Positions 32,490-45,007 of a stretch of 64,000 nt of DNA are shown one piece after another (within the stretch, counting starts at the first letter, position 1; each line of letters starts with the position of its first letter). Under the pieces are notes generated by a model. It saw only the letters and a list, made by a program, of their open reading frames with translations. It was not told where the DNA came from and ran no database searches. The DNA lies in contig JAZKJV010010540.1 in the NCBI GenBank assembly GCA_037367405.1, forward strand, positions 62,001 through 126,000. Direction: 5' to 3'. Source of the stretch: Ottelia alismoides. Taxonomy: Eukaryota > Streptophyta > Magnoliopsida > Alismatales > Hydrocharitaceae. The translations under genes and the position numbers were made by a program.

Positions 32490-33970
32490 AGCTAATCTTT
32501 TCCCTTTTTTGACTTCTTGAATCCCACGACATTAGAGGCTTCAAATTGCTTTTTTCGCACTTTAGGTAGCTTCGAATCAGAGGAGGGATAATTATCCACA
32601 AATTCAAACTCTTTCACCCTCACCTCATTCTTTTTTAACATGAAAAAGCCATCCATCCAGTCTTTCAAAGCTTTACGGTTGTTCTTGAACAAACCATCAT
32701 AAATATGTTCTCTACTCGCATGAAGGTCCGGATTCAAGCCTTTTAAGAGTAAATTGTCTTCAACACGTGGTTTCTTTTTTAGAAGAAACCTCTTCTCTGT
32801 ATGAGCATCCAAAGCCTTCTGAGGTGTCTGCTCCAAAGAATCTGCTATCTCTTCAATAATTTCAGAAGTCATTTTGTTTAGTATATAAACAACAACACTA
32901 TTCTGAGATCTTGTCCGCTGCTCTGACGAGACTTCACAAGGAATTTCACTAGTGCGATTTAGAACCTCATTAGAATCTTTAGCACCCTCATCACAGGTAA
33001 GAAATAAGTCATTTCTCCTGATTAAATGTGTTGGAGGATCAATGCCATCTTGGGGAGCTAAATCAAAGATGATTTACCTTTCCCCGAATATCTCTTCTTA
33101 TCCTTAACAAGCGTCCAATTTCGTCAATAGGATAATCCATTTCAGATTGATTTTTCGGCCCCTCTTTATTCTAACTTTGCTAGTGAAATATTTGATGTTG
33201 TTGTCTTTGTTTTCCACTAGCTTCTTGATCTTGCAGTTGTCCCAAGGGAATAGAAGGATCCTTAAAGTGCTCACTCATCTCTTCAGCTTACTACTCTAGA
33301 GAGAGCTGTTACTGATGTTGTTGCTGATCTTGCTCCAAATGCTGCTCCTTGCCTTGTGGTGGAAGTAGGGCATCGGTTGGTCTCCACACAACTTGATAGC
33401 CTTCAACAACACTATCTTTCTTTCCCAGCTTATCAACACCATTGTCCTTTATATTTTTCCTTCTCTTACAGTCTTCCAAGATGTGCCCAATCATACAACA
33501 ATGGGGATAAAATTTTGGAAGTCTCTCATAAACAACTTTCTGATTGAATGACAGTGTCCCATTTTTAGTTATCACGAAGTCCTCCTTAGGTTTAAGAAGA
33601 TCAACCTCCACGTAAACCCTTATATAGCTTGGCCTTGCAAAGTTGATGACATCCTTATCCACACAGATGAAATGTCCTACAACTTGAGCAATGGATTGGA
33701 TTACTCCCCGATGGTGATGAACATTGAGACCTGGCAATACAATCCAAGTTGGCGCAAAAGTAGACTGAATACTGGGTCTAAAATATGGAGACCAATGGAA
33801 AAAGGTCATCTAATCATTCTGATACTTAAAATCTCCAGCTGCGTAAACTTTGCTGAAGTCATTCTCATCTTGGAATCTAATAAGAATATGCCTTGAATCG
33901 AGTGCTCCCAAGAAGATCTCACCTTGAAACTGTATCTTAGATTTTAAAAACTTTTGGGATGTAACCATCT
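32490..33970 (-). pseudogene. LINE ORF1 remnant (DUF4283-type with zinc knuckle)
   Basis: Reading minus from about 33,970, the N-terminal part MVTSQKFLKSKIQF, then DSRHILIRFQDENDF, resembles DUF4283 of plant LINE ORF1. A TAG interrupts it just before the methionine at 33,809. From there, 33,309-33,809 gives FFHWSPYFRPSIQST, PTWIVLPGLNVH, RPSYIRVYVEVDLLKP and YERLPKFYPHCCMIGHILEDC. The last is the zf-CCHC of this family with its first cysteine replaced by tyrosine. A further lysine-rich piece (32,492-32,872) may be the C-terminal part. No endonuclease or RT (ORF2) follows. It could be a fragment of a LINE or an old captured copy; it is not intact. Confidence 0.7.
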
Positions 33971-35596
33971 CTTGCTCTAGAGAACCCCAAACAACAAATT
34001 ATGGAAGTAGAGAAAGGCTTCTATAGAGCAAGGACTTCCCCTTCAGTTATTTCTATAACTGGAACCCTATCCAAGAAGTATGGATTTCTATTGGGTTCAT
34101 GCTCTCAAAATGCAGGAACCACGTGGCTTTCCTTTGCCATTGAAGTATAAGAACTGGGATTTTTTCAATTGTCAACAAGAAAAAAGTTGTCTTCCTCTTT
34201 AAGTCAGTTTTATTCCCAAAATGAATTGATGCTAATTTAGGATAAATAGTTTCATCAGCAAGGGTGCTTTTCCATTCTTGAAGAACTCAAAGAAGAAGTC
34301 CCACAAATAGAAAGATGCGCGTCCACCTTTCCTTTTTTAGGTAAACAATAACGTCTTTCTTTCCCAAGCAAAGAATAACGCGATACCACACAAGGTATAC
34401 ACAACCACATCTGAAACTAACTGAAAGTCTATCAATGCTATAAAGCACGATACACCTCTAGTAATCAGCACAACTTCTTTGAGACGAAGATTCCAAGGTA
34501 AGAAGGCTCTAGAATTGGCGCACAACTTGTTGCTCCTCGAAAAACCAAGGCTCCTTGAAGAACTCCAAACATGTAAAAGATTTCCTATATATGTATATCC
34601 TCTATAAACAAAGATAACTTATATTTATCTTAACATATACATTACAAAGAATATAATTATAAATCAAGATTATAAATATTCTAATTATTTACAAATAAAT
34701 CATAATAATAAATAAACGACATTTTTACCATTGTGCCATCCGAGTTCGAAAGGGCATAATTGTAAAAATCCCAATAAAATTCAAATTAACAAGATTTATG
34801 GTTATAAGTACAAAGACTAATAAAACTTTAACTATTGAAAATTATAATTCAAACTAATATAAAATCTTTAAAAATATATAAAAAGGGAAGCTTTAACTAT
34901 ATAAAATTATAATCTATTTATATAACATCTTTAAATATATAAAATAATTCACATAATTTTATAATTTTATAATATATATATACACTATAATTAATATCAT
35001 ATTAAAAATCAATTTTAAAATTATGTAATGTAAATGATATAAAAATATAAAATGCTATAATAAATTAGGTATATATTAACATTTATTTTAAATCAATTAT
35101 TGTATCATCGGTTGATAAATATATAGTAATTAATATTATCCATTGTTAGATGTTTTCTATACTAAAAGTTAGCAACGAAAGTTATATCTGTTGTAATATC
35201 ATTAGCAAGTTCTATAAAACAATTTTTATTTATTGCTAAGTTTTAAAATTTGAGCTAATCGTCAATAATTTTTCAATTCAAAATTTAGCAACGATTAGCT
35301 AACATTTTGAAAAATAGCAACATATAAGTGATGCTATATAAAATATTGCTAATGATATGGCAATGTATGCGATTTCAATTTTAAAATCTAATATAAAAAC
35401 TCATTTCACAGTGGAGAATATTTGTCGATATATATTTAACAATAGACGATAGAATGACATTGATAAAATAAACGTCACCATGCACTCAGTTTGTTGTAGA
35501 GTCTATTAAGGCCAAAAAGGAGTCAAACCTTACATCTAACTTTTTTTCTTAAATCTAAAGCACTGCCAACATATTTGCATTTCACAAGCATCTCAT
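33971..35596. other. AT-rich, no gene recognised
   Basis: Several TAGCAAC/GTTGCTA words occur between 35,170 and 35,360, suggesting a decayed inverted-repeat element. Boundaries and target duplication were not found. The rest is A/T-rich with no supportable frame. Confidence 0.35.
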
Positions 35597-36130
35597 GTGA
35601 CGAGCATGGATCAGGGTCACTTAGCCTCTACATTCCCCTACTCACTACGTGATGACTCCTCCATCACCATCCCCAACTCTTCCATATCCCATCTTAAGAT
35701 AAAATTTCTGCTACTCATGCTACCTTGGCTATTTTATCCCAAGACATGCCCTTGTCATGCCACCTCGATGGTTGTCTTGCCTTCATCACATTCCCCCACC
35801 TCACTACGTGCCAACTCCTTCGTCATCATTTTTACCCTTTCATCTCCCATCTTGACATGAAGCTTCTGTTGCTCATGGTTCCTTGGCTATTTTATCCCAA
35901 GACATGCCCTTGCCATGCCACACCGATCACTGTTTGCCTTCATTACGTTCCCCCAACATCGTTTCATGACAACTCTTTCATCATCACCCCTAACCATTCG
36001 TCTCCCTTCTTGAAATGAATTTTCTGCTATGCATTCTACCTTACTATTTTATCCCAAGACATGCCCTTACCATGCCACTTCGATGGTTGTCTTGCCTTCA
36101 TTGTGCCCTTCATCATGACCATAAGTCTTA
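35597..36130. repeat. tandem repeat, about 158-bp unit, about 3.3 copies
   Basis: The block ATTTTATCCCAAGACATGCC recurs at 35,731, 35,889 and 36,046 (spacing 158 and 157). Each is followed by CATGCCAC..CGAT..TTGCCTTCAT and preceded by CTGCTAC/GTTGCTCATG.TACCTTGGCT. A partial unit precedes the first. Long plus-strand frames (35,597-36,018) reflect the repeat and have no domain. Confidence 0.8.
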
Positions 36131-37324
36131 TTTGTCATCTAAAACGATCTTTGAATTGAATCCATTGACATTAAGGACGAACAACTAAATAGCAATAGGA
36201 AAATGTTGCTGTGTCTTCATTGGATTTTGTTAAAAATAAAATTTTATCGTTTTTTTACCCCAAAATGTCCAAAATTTTTAAAATTTTATATTTATAATCT
36301 TAAAAATAATGTACATGATGTATAATTTAGAAGTGTTGAACTCATAGAGACTATATGTAAGGTAGAGATACTGATTTGTATATAGGTTTCTAATTTTTAT
36401 TTGTTTTTAAGATTTTTGTTTGGTAATTTTTTGTTTGGCATACGCAAAATTATATGTTTGTGTCCTTTATTTTTTAAAATTTTTAAATTTTATGTTTTTA
36501 AATTTTATATTTTTATTAATTTTAAAAAGTTTACTCTTTATTAAAATGTTTTTTAGTGATTTTTTTAAAAGGAGTATTTTAATTTAAAAATATTTTTATA
36601 ATATTTATTTTTATTGCTATTATGGTATTTAATATCGATAAAAGATATAAAATAAAATATTTTTGTAATTCTTTGAATTTGGACTAAATTTTTTAGTCAA
36701 ATATTTATTAAAAATAATATTTCATTAATAAAAACTTAATTTTTATTGGACACTATATATATAAAGATAATATATGGTTTTGATTTTTATTCATTTATAA
36801 GAACCTTCACATTTTTATAATATTTTTGAGTTTGTTTAAATACTATATATATTTATTAAGTAACATAATAGTTAACACTATATAGAAGTATACTTCTTAA
36901 TTTTTTAGGTTTTTCAAAAATGATTTGATGTTTTCTAAATTAATTTTCCTTATTTTTTCTTTTCAGTTGTCTTTGATTTATTAAAAATATCAAAATGTTA
37001 TATTTTTTAAGGTTAAAATGGTATATAAATATCATGATTTTTTGTTTTGGAAATGTTATTATTTTGTGGGTTTTACTCATTTTTGTTGGTTTTTAGTTTT
37101 TGAATTGCTCAACTTCAAAAATGAAGAGGTTTTTAAAAATCAAAGTACCTTTAAGATGGTAAGATAAAGGAAAATATATGAGAATTCATTGTTCCTTAAT
37201 CTAATTAAACTTAGCAAAACAAGAATTAAAAATAAGAAAGAGGAAAAATAACAATAAATATATATTGGCAATATATGATGGATATTATTGCAATGGAGTT
37301 GTTTCTAATATAAGTGAGGGAGGT
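36131..37324. other. AT-rich, no gene recognised
   Basis: Low-GC DNA rich in TTTTTAAAATTTTTA words, of the kind found in decayed LTRs. I cannot assign it to an element. Confidence 0.4.
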
Positions 37325-37470
37325 TGTAACGCTCCAAACATAATCACACATTAAATACTTGCATACTCAATAACTTGACTTGAGTGTTTTGGGTAGTTAT
37401 CAACTGGTCCAATTGAGCTCGAGCCCGATAAGTTATCAATGCTAGTTTTCCTTGATAACCGCATGCATCT
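37325..37470 (-). mobile_element. TGTAAC-ended short repeat, copy 1
   Basis: The copy begins TGTAACGCTCCAAACATAAT and contains AGTTATCAACTGGTCCAATT and GAGCTCGAGCCCGATAAG. Reversed, it aligns with the copies at 39,103, 48,280 and 48,593, which share TTGAGGAAAA, TTGAGCCCAATTGGACC, GACAACTACCCAAAA and an ending like ATTATGTTTGGGAGT. No frame is present. It is a non-autonomous element with inverted-repeat ends or a short LTR remnant; I cannot decide which. Confidence 0.6.
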
Positions 37471-39102
37471 TGATCTAGAACTTTACATATTATGATAATA
37501 TAAATATGGGTTTTGTCAGTTGTGTCCCTCTGAGATATTGCGATATCACTTAGCTCGTTGCGCCCCTGACTTCTTGTCGTTCTATCACTTGTGCCTTTCC
37601 GTTACTTTAGCCGTCAATGAGTTAAACCTGACCATGGTTTTTTAAAATCATGGTGAGGTTAAGAGGGGCATAACTATCCAAACACCCCCTCTTCACCCAT
37701 CCTCCTCCTCTGGATCCTCCTCCTCCACCTCGTGTTCGGCCGCCTCCTTCATCACTTGTAGAAACTTATAGTAACCTCGGGGAGGAAGAGGAGGGGTTAT
37801 GCTCCAAGAGACGGTGGTTGACGTTCTTGATGGTGCTATAGGTGTTCAAAGAAGGTCCCTACAATGGTTACTTGACTCGGTTCTTGCAAATCGATCTAGG
37901 ATGATGGTGGAAACAAAAAGACAGAGATCTACTTGAATATAAGTCTAGAACATGGAGCAATCATACTCAAGATGAAAATCAAATATATAAAAATGAGAAG
38001 GATCGAAGTTGTTGGAATCTATAGGTGCACTTGATTCGATCCACAGTCTAAACAGTATAATTGAAACAAGAGGATGAAGAAATTCCTGGGAGGTTATTTA
38101 AGACCCTTCAGGTCTTTGTTCCACAGTTCGACAATGGTCAGAGCTTAATGTTACTACAGAAGCATGTTATTCAGGGTTGATGGATGCCTTGGAAGATGCT
38201 TTGTCGCTTGTCACCATGCCTCCTCCTCCACCCACGCGCGTTGGCCTCCTCCTTCATCACGTGTAGAAACGTACAAGTTAACAGGAGGAGGGGAGGAGGA
38301 AGTAGGGAGGGGGGCAGAGGAGGAAGCATGGACGGGGAGGAGGATGAGGAGGATGGGACGAGGAGGGGAGGAGGAGGAAGCAAGGATGAGGGAGGAGGCT
38401 GGGGCGGAGGAGGAGTAGACTAGGCAAAACATGAGGAGAAGGGGGAGGAGGGAGATGGGGAGGAGAAGGACCCACTATAACCATTGGGTACCATAAAAGA
38501 TTAGAACATCACCTTTCCCAATGTTTTTGTTGTTGCTTCCCCATCGACGCCCCTCTCCCATCAAGGTAACTTTTTTCCTTTTTGTGGTTGTGATTATCTA
38601 TTCATTGCATATTGATGAATTGCGTAGAATATATGTCGTCTATAATGTGAACTAGTAATTTTGAGATATTAAGATTTAAATAGGGAGCATATATAGTGTT
38701 AGATGGAATGCCCCCTTAGGAAAAATTTGTGTTTTTTTCCCAATTTTTTAATTACACTTACTAATCAATTGCATATTGATATAACAAGTAGAATACTAGT
38801 TGTTTGTGGTGTATAAACTTGGAATTTTGAGAGATTATATTGAAATACGGTGTACAAAATGTGTTCACCATATAAAAATTGTTTTTTTCTAAGTTAGATA
38901 TGTGTTATAAGTAGAATTGGTATTCATGAGTAAAGGACAAATACATTCTAGGTGAATTAGGGAAGTTGGTAAAGACTTATTCCCAGTGACAGGGGCGGTT
39001 GCACGCTCCGGGTAGCTATTTCTTTCTATCTCTTTGTAGGGGTGGTTTCATCTCTCGGGTAGTCTTTTCTACTATCAGAGGAAAATTGGCTTTAATACCA
39101 TT
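37471..39102. other. no gene; GA-rich low-complexity block inside
   Basis: A GGAGGA-rich block at 38,277-38,470 produces long but meaningless frames on both strands. Two diverged copies of about 130 bp (38,590-38,720 and 38,750-38,880, both with GTAGAAT and AATTTTGAGA) suggest a local duplication. Nothing else can be supported. Confidence 0.45.
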
Positions 39103-39303
39103 TGTAATGTCCCGGGCTTAGGTCTCTGGCCTGTTATTGAGGAAAACTAATCTTAACAACTTGTTAGGTTTGAGCCCAATTGGACCCGTTGACAACTACC
39201 CAAAATGCTTAAATCCAAGTTATCAAGTAGTAATCCCCACCACTTATAACTAACTCTCACACTTACTGAATTTTAGGTGTGGGATTATGTTTGGGAGTAT
39301 GGG
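39103..39303 (+). mobile_element. TGTAAC-ended short repeat, copy 2
   Basis: This is the best-preserved copy, about 200 bp: TGTAATGTCCCGGGCTTAGG at the left, TTGAGCCCAATTGGACCC and GACAACTACCCAAAATGC in the middle, GGGATTATGTTTGGGAGT at the right. The left end and the reverse of the right end are roughly inverted repeats. Confidence 0.65.
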
Positions 39304-40312
39304 TATCGCAATCCCTATTTCTAAGCTACTTTCTAAACTTTGTTATGCATCCTTTCCTAGAAAACATACAGTAATTTTATAGTTGGCCGATAAGTGCATC
39401 AATCTCAACTGACTTCCTCTCAACCTCTATGAACCCAGTCCAATCTACTTGGCCTTAACCTAATGGAACTCCTAAAGCATCCTGCTCCTTCTTTGCCCTT
39501 TTGCATAGTGTGATAATTTGGAGATCTATGGGGTTCTCAATTCTCAATCAATCAGGCAGAAACTATTATATTATAAGACCTATGGGGTTACACCTAACTC
39601 CTCCTTTCCCTAAAAAATGTGGATGTTGAACTCCCACAAGCTATACTTCATGTGTCTACTATACATAATTTTTGAAGCAATTGCATGCTACACTTCCTTA
39701 TAGGCTTTGGTCATGGTAGCAAGGAAGGTTCCTCAAGAACCAACCAATCCTCGAGTATGAGTGTCGCTATATACGAATGTCTGCAGCGTCTGCTATATGA
39801 ATGTCTTCATTTATTACATGCTAATGGGAAACGTCGGTACTGAACTTTAACTTACCATGTTATTGTTTCCTAATTGGGCATTTGATGAGAAAAGAATCGG
39901 TCACATGCGAGGTGAGAATGGTGATTACATTTCATCTCCATCAGTCCATGTAAAGATTTCAAAAACAAAATATTTTTAGGATGGAAACGATAAGTCATTT
40001 AATACAATACAATTAGTGGAAACATTTTGTGAATTGGACTGCTTACGGAGAATACGAAAATGGAAACTCCGGTATTCGACACAATGTAAGTGATGAAGTT
40101 GATCATTGTGAATTGAACAGGATGATGAATGACATGGGCGATGCATGAGGTTGGATACTGAAGATCGAAGAAAAGGTCCAGGCCTTGATGTAAATAAGTT
40201 CTACAAGTCTCTTCATGTTCTTTATGTTACTAATCTGTATTCAAGAATAATATGGTTAAAGTCATAAAGAAATAAGCAGTTAATATATCGCATTATTTTC
40301 CAATGATTCCGA
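39304..40312. other. no gene recognised
   Basis: No convincing frame, RNA gene or defined repeat. A short TTGATCATTGTGAATTG segment near 40,100 precedes the copia LTR without any clear boundary. Confidence 0.4.
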
Positions 40313-40671
40313 GAATCCAACGACCATAGATGTCAAATAATATCGTAAATTAGATGACATAGCATGTTGATAACAAGTCAATAGTGTTTGAATAATCCCG
40401 GTAAATGACCTTTAGTGGTCAACAATCGGCCGTTTTGCGGCCGACGGTTGCGGAATGACCGGATCCGACGGTGCCACGTCGGGAGGGTGCAGGGATGATG
40501 GGGGTGGACGGCTCGAGGGGTTCGCACCCTATAAATAGACCGCCCGAGGAGAGGAGAAGCCATCAAGGCAACGCCTCGAGTACGGGAGCCCCCCATCCAT
40601 CCCTCTCTCTCATTATCTCTCTCGTTCTGAACACAACAAGAAGTTCGTCGGTGACGTACCTTGTTGTTATG
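40313..40671 (+). repeat. 5' LTR of a Ty1/copia element
   Basis: The region directly precedes the tRNA-iMet primer site. It contains a TATA box TATAAATA (40,530-40,537) and a CT-rich leader. Its first 72 bp (40,313-40,384) are repeated exactly at 44,936-45,007, right after the AAGTGGG polypurine-like end of the element, which supports an LTR start there. After base 72 the two copies differ. The usual TG start is not obvious (a TGTTTG occurs at 40,385), so the left boundary is uncertain. Confidence 0.6.
40530..40537 (+). promoter_or_regulatory. TATA box of the copia LTR
   Basis: TATAAATA lies in CCCTATAAATAGACC, about 145 bp before the primer site, a normal place for the LTR core promoter. 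Confidence 0.6.
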
Positions 40672-40675
40672 TGAC

Positions 40676-40687
40676 CGGTATCAGAGC
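40676..40687 (+). other. primer binding site (tRNA-iMet type) of the copia element
   Basis: CGGTATCAGAGC differs from the canonical TGGTATCAGAGC only at the first base. It lies between the LTR and gag, as expected for plant Ty1/copia elements. Confidence 0.8.
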
Positions 40688-40848
40688 TCTCAACGTCGCC
40701 GACGCTACGGTTCGCCCACGCCCACTCTCCTTGGCCACCGTCGCGGCAGTCTTCCATCAAGCTTCCTGGCGCCGCCGTTGCTATTGCTTTTGCCCTGGAA
40801 CCCTAAAGGCGCCGAAATCCTAAAGGAGTCCAGATCAACCAAAGAAAT

Positions 40849-43800
40849 ATGACAAGCAAGACAATTGCCCCTGAGGTGGGGAAAATAGAGTACCTTAATG
40901 GTACTAATTATGAATTATGGAGTAGGAAGATCTACTACGACCTATTGCATGATAGCATACACACCATCATAGACAAACCCGGCCCAACTTTATCTGAAAA
41001 TCCGACTGTTGAGGAAATTAGGTCCCGCGAACAGTGAGAGAAAACGGATAATAGGGCTAGAAGCTTTATGCTGACCCACATGGATCTGAACCCGATTCGG
41101 GTCTTCGAGACCCGTGAATCAGCTTACGAGCTCTGGACCGCGGTTAAGGAGAAATATCACTCCAAATCTGAAGTGAGCGTCCAGCTTCTTCTACACAAGT
41201 ACAACTCGTGTAGAATGAAGGAATCTGAAAGCATCCTCGAGCACGTGAATAAGATGATCGTGATGGCCAACGATCTTGCGGCTGCAGATTGTGTAATTCC
41301 GGAGATGATGCAGATCACATCCATACTAGGAAGTCTTCCTCCGTCATTCGATATGGTTGCCACATCTCTGAGGATGAATGTAACATTAAGTCTGTGACAG
41401 ACCTTCCTGCACAGCTGTCGATTGAGCAGGACCTCTCCAAACAAAGATCGAAAATTGAGATCTTTGAGATTGAGGAAGAAGAAGAAGCAAATGCCGTGCA
41501 CGCAAAGAAAAGACTAGGTCCCTCCAAGGTGAATTTTAAGAGAAAGAGTGGGAAATACCCACATGGCTCTTGCTACGGTTGTGGCAAATATGGCCATTTC
41601 AAGGTCAATCGTCCCAACAAGAAGAAGCCGGGAAATTTTAAAATTCCTGAAAATAAAGGCAAGAAGAAGATGGAATTCGCGACTGTCGTGGAATGCAACT
41701 CTGTCATCACGGACAGTGATGGATGGTGGATCGACTCTGGAGCAACTAGACACATCGCCAAGACGAAGGAAGGCCTGGTGGACTTCAAGGAGCTGAGCAA
41801 AGGCGAACAGAGGATCGTCTTGGGGAACAACACCTACCTGGACGTGGAAGTGTTGGGACATACATACTTGACCTGGGGGATAACATTATGATACTGAATG
41901 ATTTACTATATGCCCCAGGGATACGTCGCAACCTGATATCTGTCCCAGTGCTGCTCAAGAAAGACTTCGAAGTTAGGTTTTATAATAAGCGTATTTCTAT
42001 TGGCAAGAATAAGAAGGTCTATGCAATGGGAAAGTTTGTACCCGAGCATAACCTATTATGTCTTCCTGTAATAAATTCTAGTGAATCAATGAATGTCGCT
42101 TCTGATTATTCTTTGTGTTATTTGTCTGATTATGACTTGTGGCACATGCGACTGGGTCATCCAGGAAATTCTAAGATGGATCAAATGATTAAGGCAAATT
42201 TGTTGCCTAAGATCACGGATGCAAGGACATTGTCCTGCAAACACTGTCTGACCGGTAAAATGACGAGAAGACCCTTCTCAACCAGAATTCGGTCAACAGA
42301 GTTACTAGGTTTGATCCATTCAGACATATGTGGATCACCGAGCGTCAACACACATGGAAATAAGGAATACTTTATAACATTCATTGACGACTGCTCGAAG
42401 TTCTCCTATGTCTATCTCTTAGGAAGAAAGTCCGAAGCACTTGAAATATTTAAGAGATGTAAGACGGAAGTGGAGACAAGATTGGGAAAACTAATCAAGA
42501 CTCTTAGGACAAATAGAGGTGGGGAATATACCTCAAAGGAGTTTGATTATTATTGCATTCAAGCAGGCATTCGTAGGCATACTACAATGCCATATACACC
42601 ACAATAGAATGGTGTAGCAGAAAGAAAGAATCGAACTTTGATGAATGCAGTAAGGTGTATGCTTTCACACTCAGGACTCTCCAAGAAATTTTAGAGAGAG
42701 GTAGTGTTGACTGCAAACTACATACAGAACAGGATTCCCACCAAGTCCGTAGAATCAACGCCATTTGAAATATGGAATGGTAGAAAACTCGAGTTGGGCC
42801 ATCTCCGAAAATGAGGATGTGTAGCACATGTTCTGGTATCGAGTCAGCTTAAAGACAAACTAGACTTCAGAACATTAAAGTGCAAGTTTATTGGATATAG
42901 TGAGAATTCTAAAGGATATAGGTTCTTCCATAAAATTAAAGGTCTGATCGAAAGTCATGATGCTACTTTTCTTGAAATTCATCAAGAAAAGGAGCATGAA
43001 GTAGATGAATCAGATCCTCTGATTGTCTTACAGGATAATGAAGATGACTTGAGCATTAGACAAGAACTTGAGGATGATATCGATCATCCAAATGTAGAGA
43101 ATGAACCTATAGAATATGATAAACCTTTAGAGAAAGTGGGTGGACCCACACAACCCACAAGTATAATCGGCAACAAGAGACCCAGAACACGGCCTGCATG
43201 GATGGAAGATTACCATTTCTATGGATGTGAGGCGTCATGCTACACCATGGATAAGGATATCACGGATTGTACAGATCCCATATCCTTTGATGAAGCTATG
43301 ACTTTGTCTGAATCGGAATCATGGTCGGCCGCCATGAGAGATGAGTTGGACTCAATCGAGCGAAACAGTGTTTGGAAATTATGTGATTTTCTAGAAGGTA
43401 GGCAATCCATAGGATGTAAGTGAGTATTCAAGAAAAAGTATCGAATTGACGGTACTGTTGACAAATACAAAGCCAGATTAGTTGCCAAGGGTTATACTCA
43501 GCAAGCTGGAATAGATTTCCAAGAAACCTACTCTCCAGTGGCTAAGTTTGCATCCATTCGGATGATATTAGCCATAGTCGCATATATGGATTTGGAATTA
43601 TTCCAAATGGATGTGAAGAAGGCCTTCCTTAATGGAGAATTAAAGGAGGAGATTTATATACGACAACCTAATGGATCTCAGGTTGAAGGTCATGAGAAAA
43701 AGGTTTACAAGTTAAGAAAGTCATTGTATGGCTTAAAGCAATCTTCACGGCAGTGGTATCTCAAATTTCATGAGAAAGTTATTCAATTTGGATTTGTTTC

Positions 43801-44827
43801 AAATAAATTGGATAACTGTGTGTATGTCATGAAGAGTGGGAGCAGTTTTGCAATCATGTCATTATATGTTGATGACATTCTGCTTGCAGGTAATGACATA
43901 CAAATGCTCAATGAAATTAAACAGAAATTGAGCAATGAATTTGAGAAGAAGGACATGGGCGAAGCATCCTATGTTCTTGGAATTCAAATAACAAGAGACG
44001 TGGACTCAAGGACATTGAGCCTTAGTCAAGAAAGATATTTATATACTGTATTAAGGAGATTTGGAATGCAGAACAACACTCCAGCTCCAACACCACTTAT
44101 AATGGGAAAGAGACTCAGTAAGAGTCAGTGTCCCGGAAAGAGGCAGAAACCTTTAGATGTACCATATGCACAAGCGGTAGGAAGTTTAATGTATGCAATG
44201 ATGTGTACTCGACCTGATTTAGCTTATCCAGTAAGATTAGTCAGTAGATATCAAAGCAATCCTGGTCCAGCACATTAGGAAGCTGTAAAGAGGATTCTTC
44301 GATATCTGAAAGGAACAGTACATCTGAAACTTGTGTATCAAGAAGAATCGCTTGAAGTGGTAGGCTACTCCGATGCCGATTTCGGAGGGGATGTAGATGA
44401 TAGAAAATCCACATCAAGTTTCATGTTCATGTTTGGTGGTGCAGCCGTTTTTTGGGGTAGCAAGAAATAATGATGTGTATCTCGACATACACAGGAGGCT
44501 GAGTACATCGCATGTAGCATGGCCACCACTCATGTTGTATGGATCAGGCGTTTTCTAGAGAACCTAAGCTTCGAATTCGTCAAAGGACCAATTGAAATGT
44601 ATTGTGACAATCAAGCCGCGATAAGCTTGATCAATAGCGGGGCTAATAGTTCTAAAGGAAAACACATTGAGATCCAATATCACTATATACAAGACATAGT
44701 GGCGAAGCAAGAAATCACGGTAACCTACATACTTAACAGTGACATGTTGACTGATTCCCTTACCAAGGGAATAACAACAGGAACATACATTAAACATGTT
44801 GGTTTAATGGGACTCAGGAATGTATGA
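40849..44827 (+). pseudogene. decayed Ty1/copia gag-pol
   Basis: Domains follow copia order. Gag starts at 40,849 (MTSKTIAPEVGKIEYLNGTNYELW) and meets a stop at 41,035. A knuckle CYGCGKYGHFKVNR has lost its last cysteine (R instead). The protease is WWIDSGATRH (about 41,725-41,754). Integrase has HMRLGHPG...CKHC and IHSDICG, but the second catalytic aspartate is replaced in LRTNRGGEY, and a stop (42,605) precedes NGVAERKNRTL. RT has QMDVKKAFLNGELKEEIYI and YVDD (43,864-43,875); RNase H has YSDADFGGD and CDNQAAI. Stops at 42,605, about 42,690, 42,812, 43,421, 44,276 and 44,467 and frameshifts near 41,390 and 41,870 make it inactive. The order integrase-RT is diagnostic for copia. Confidence 0.92.
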
Positions 44828-44935
44828 GTCAAGGAAGAGGTTTCATAGATAATGATCCTCACATAATAAATCTCCATGTATTATACTACACGAATAGTGG
44901 AAGTATATATGTTTTTGATCACTTTGGTCAAGTGG

Positions 44936-45007
44936 GAATCCAACGACCATAGATGTCAAATAATATCGTAAATTAGATGACATAGCATGTTGATAACAAG
45001 TCAATAG
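44936..45007 (+). repeat. 72-bp direct repeat, probable truncated 3' LTR of the copia element
   Basis: These 72 bases are identical to 40,313-40,384 and follow directly on CAAGTGGG, a typical copia polypurine tract. The rest of the 3' LTR is missing. Exact identity is surprising next to the many mutations in the coding part. Confidence 0.6.

Noticed and set aside
36131..37324. AT-rich region as a scaffold attachment site or origin
   Set aside because: Composition alone is not evidence, and no specific motif cluster could be supported.
38164..38484. Overlapping frames on both strands as a glycine/glutamate-rich protein
   Set aside because: The DNA is a GGA/GGAG low-complexity block; all frames are repetitive.
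40385..44935. Copia element flanked by a 72-bp target-site duplication
   Set aside because: Integrase makes about 5-bp duplications; the 72-bp repeat next to a polypurine-like end is better explained as the LTR start.
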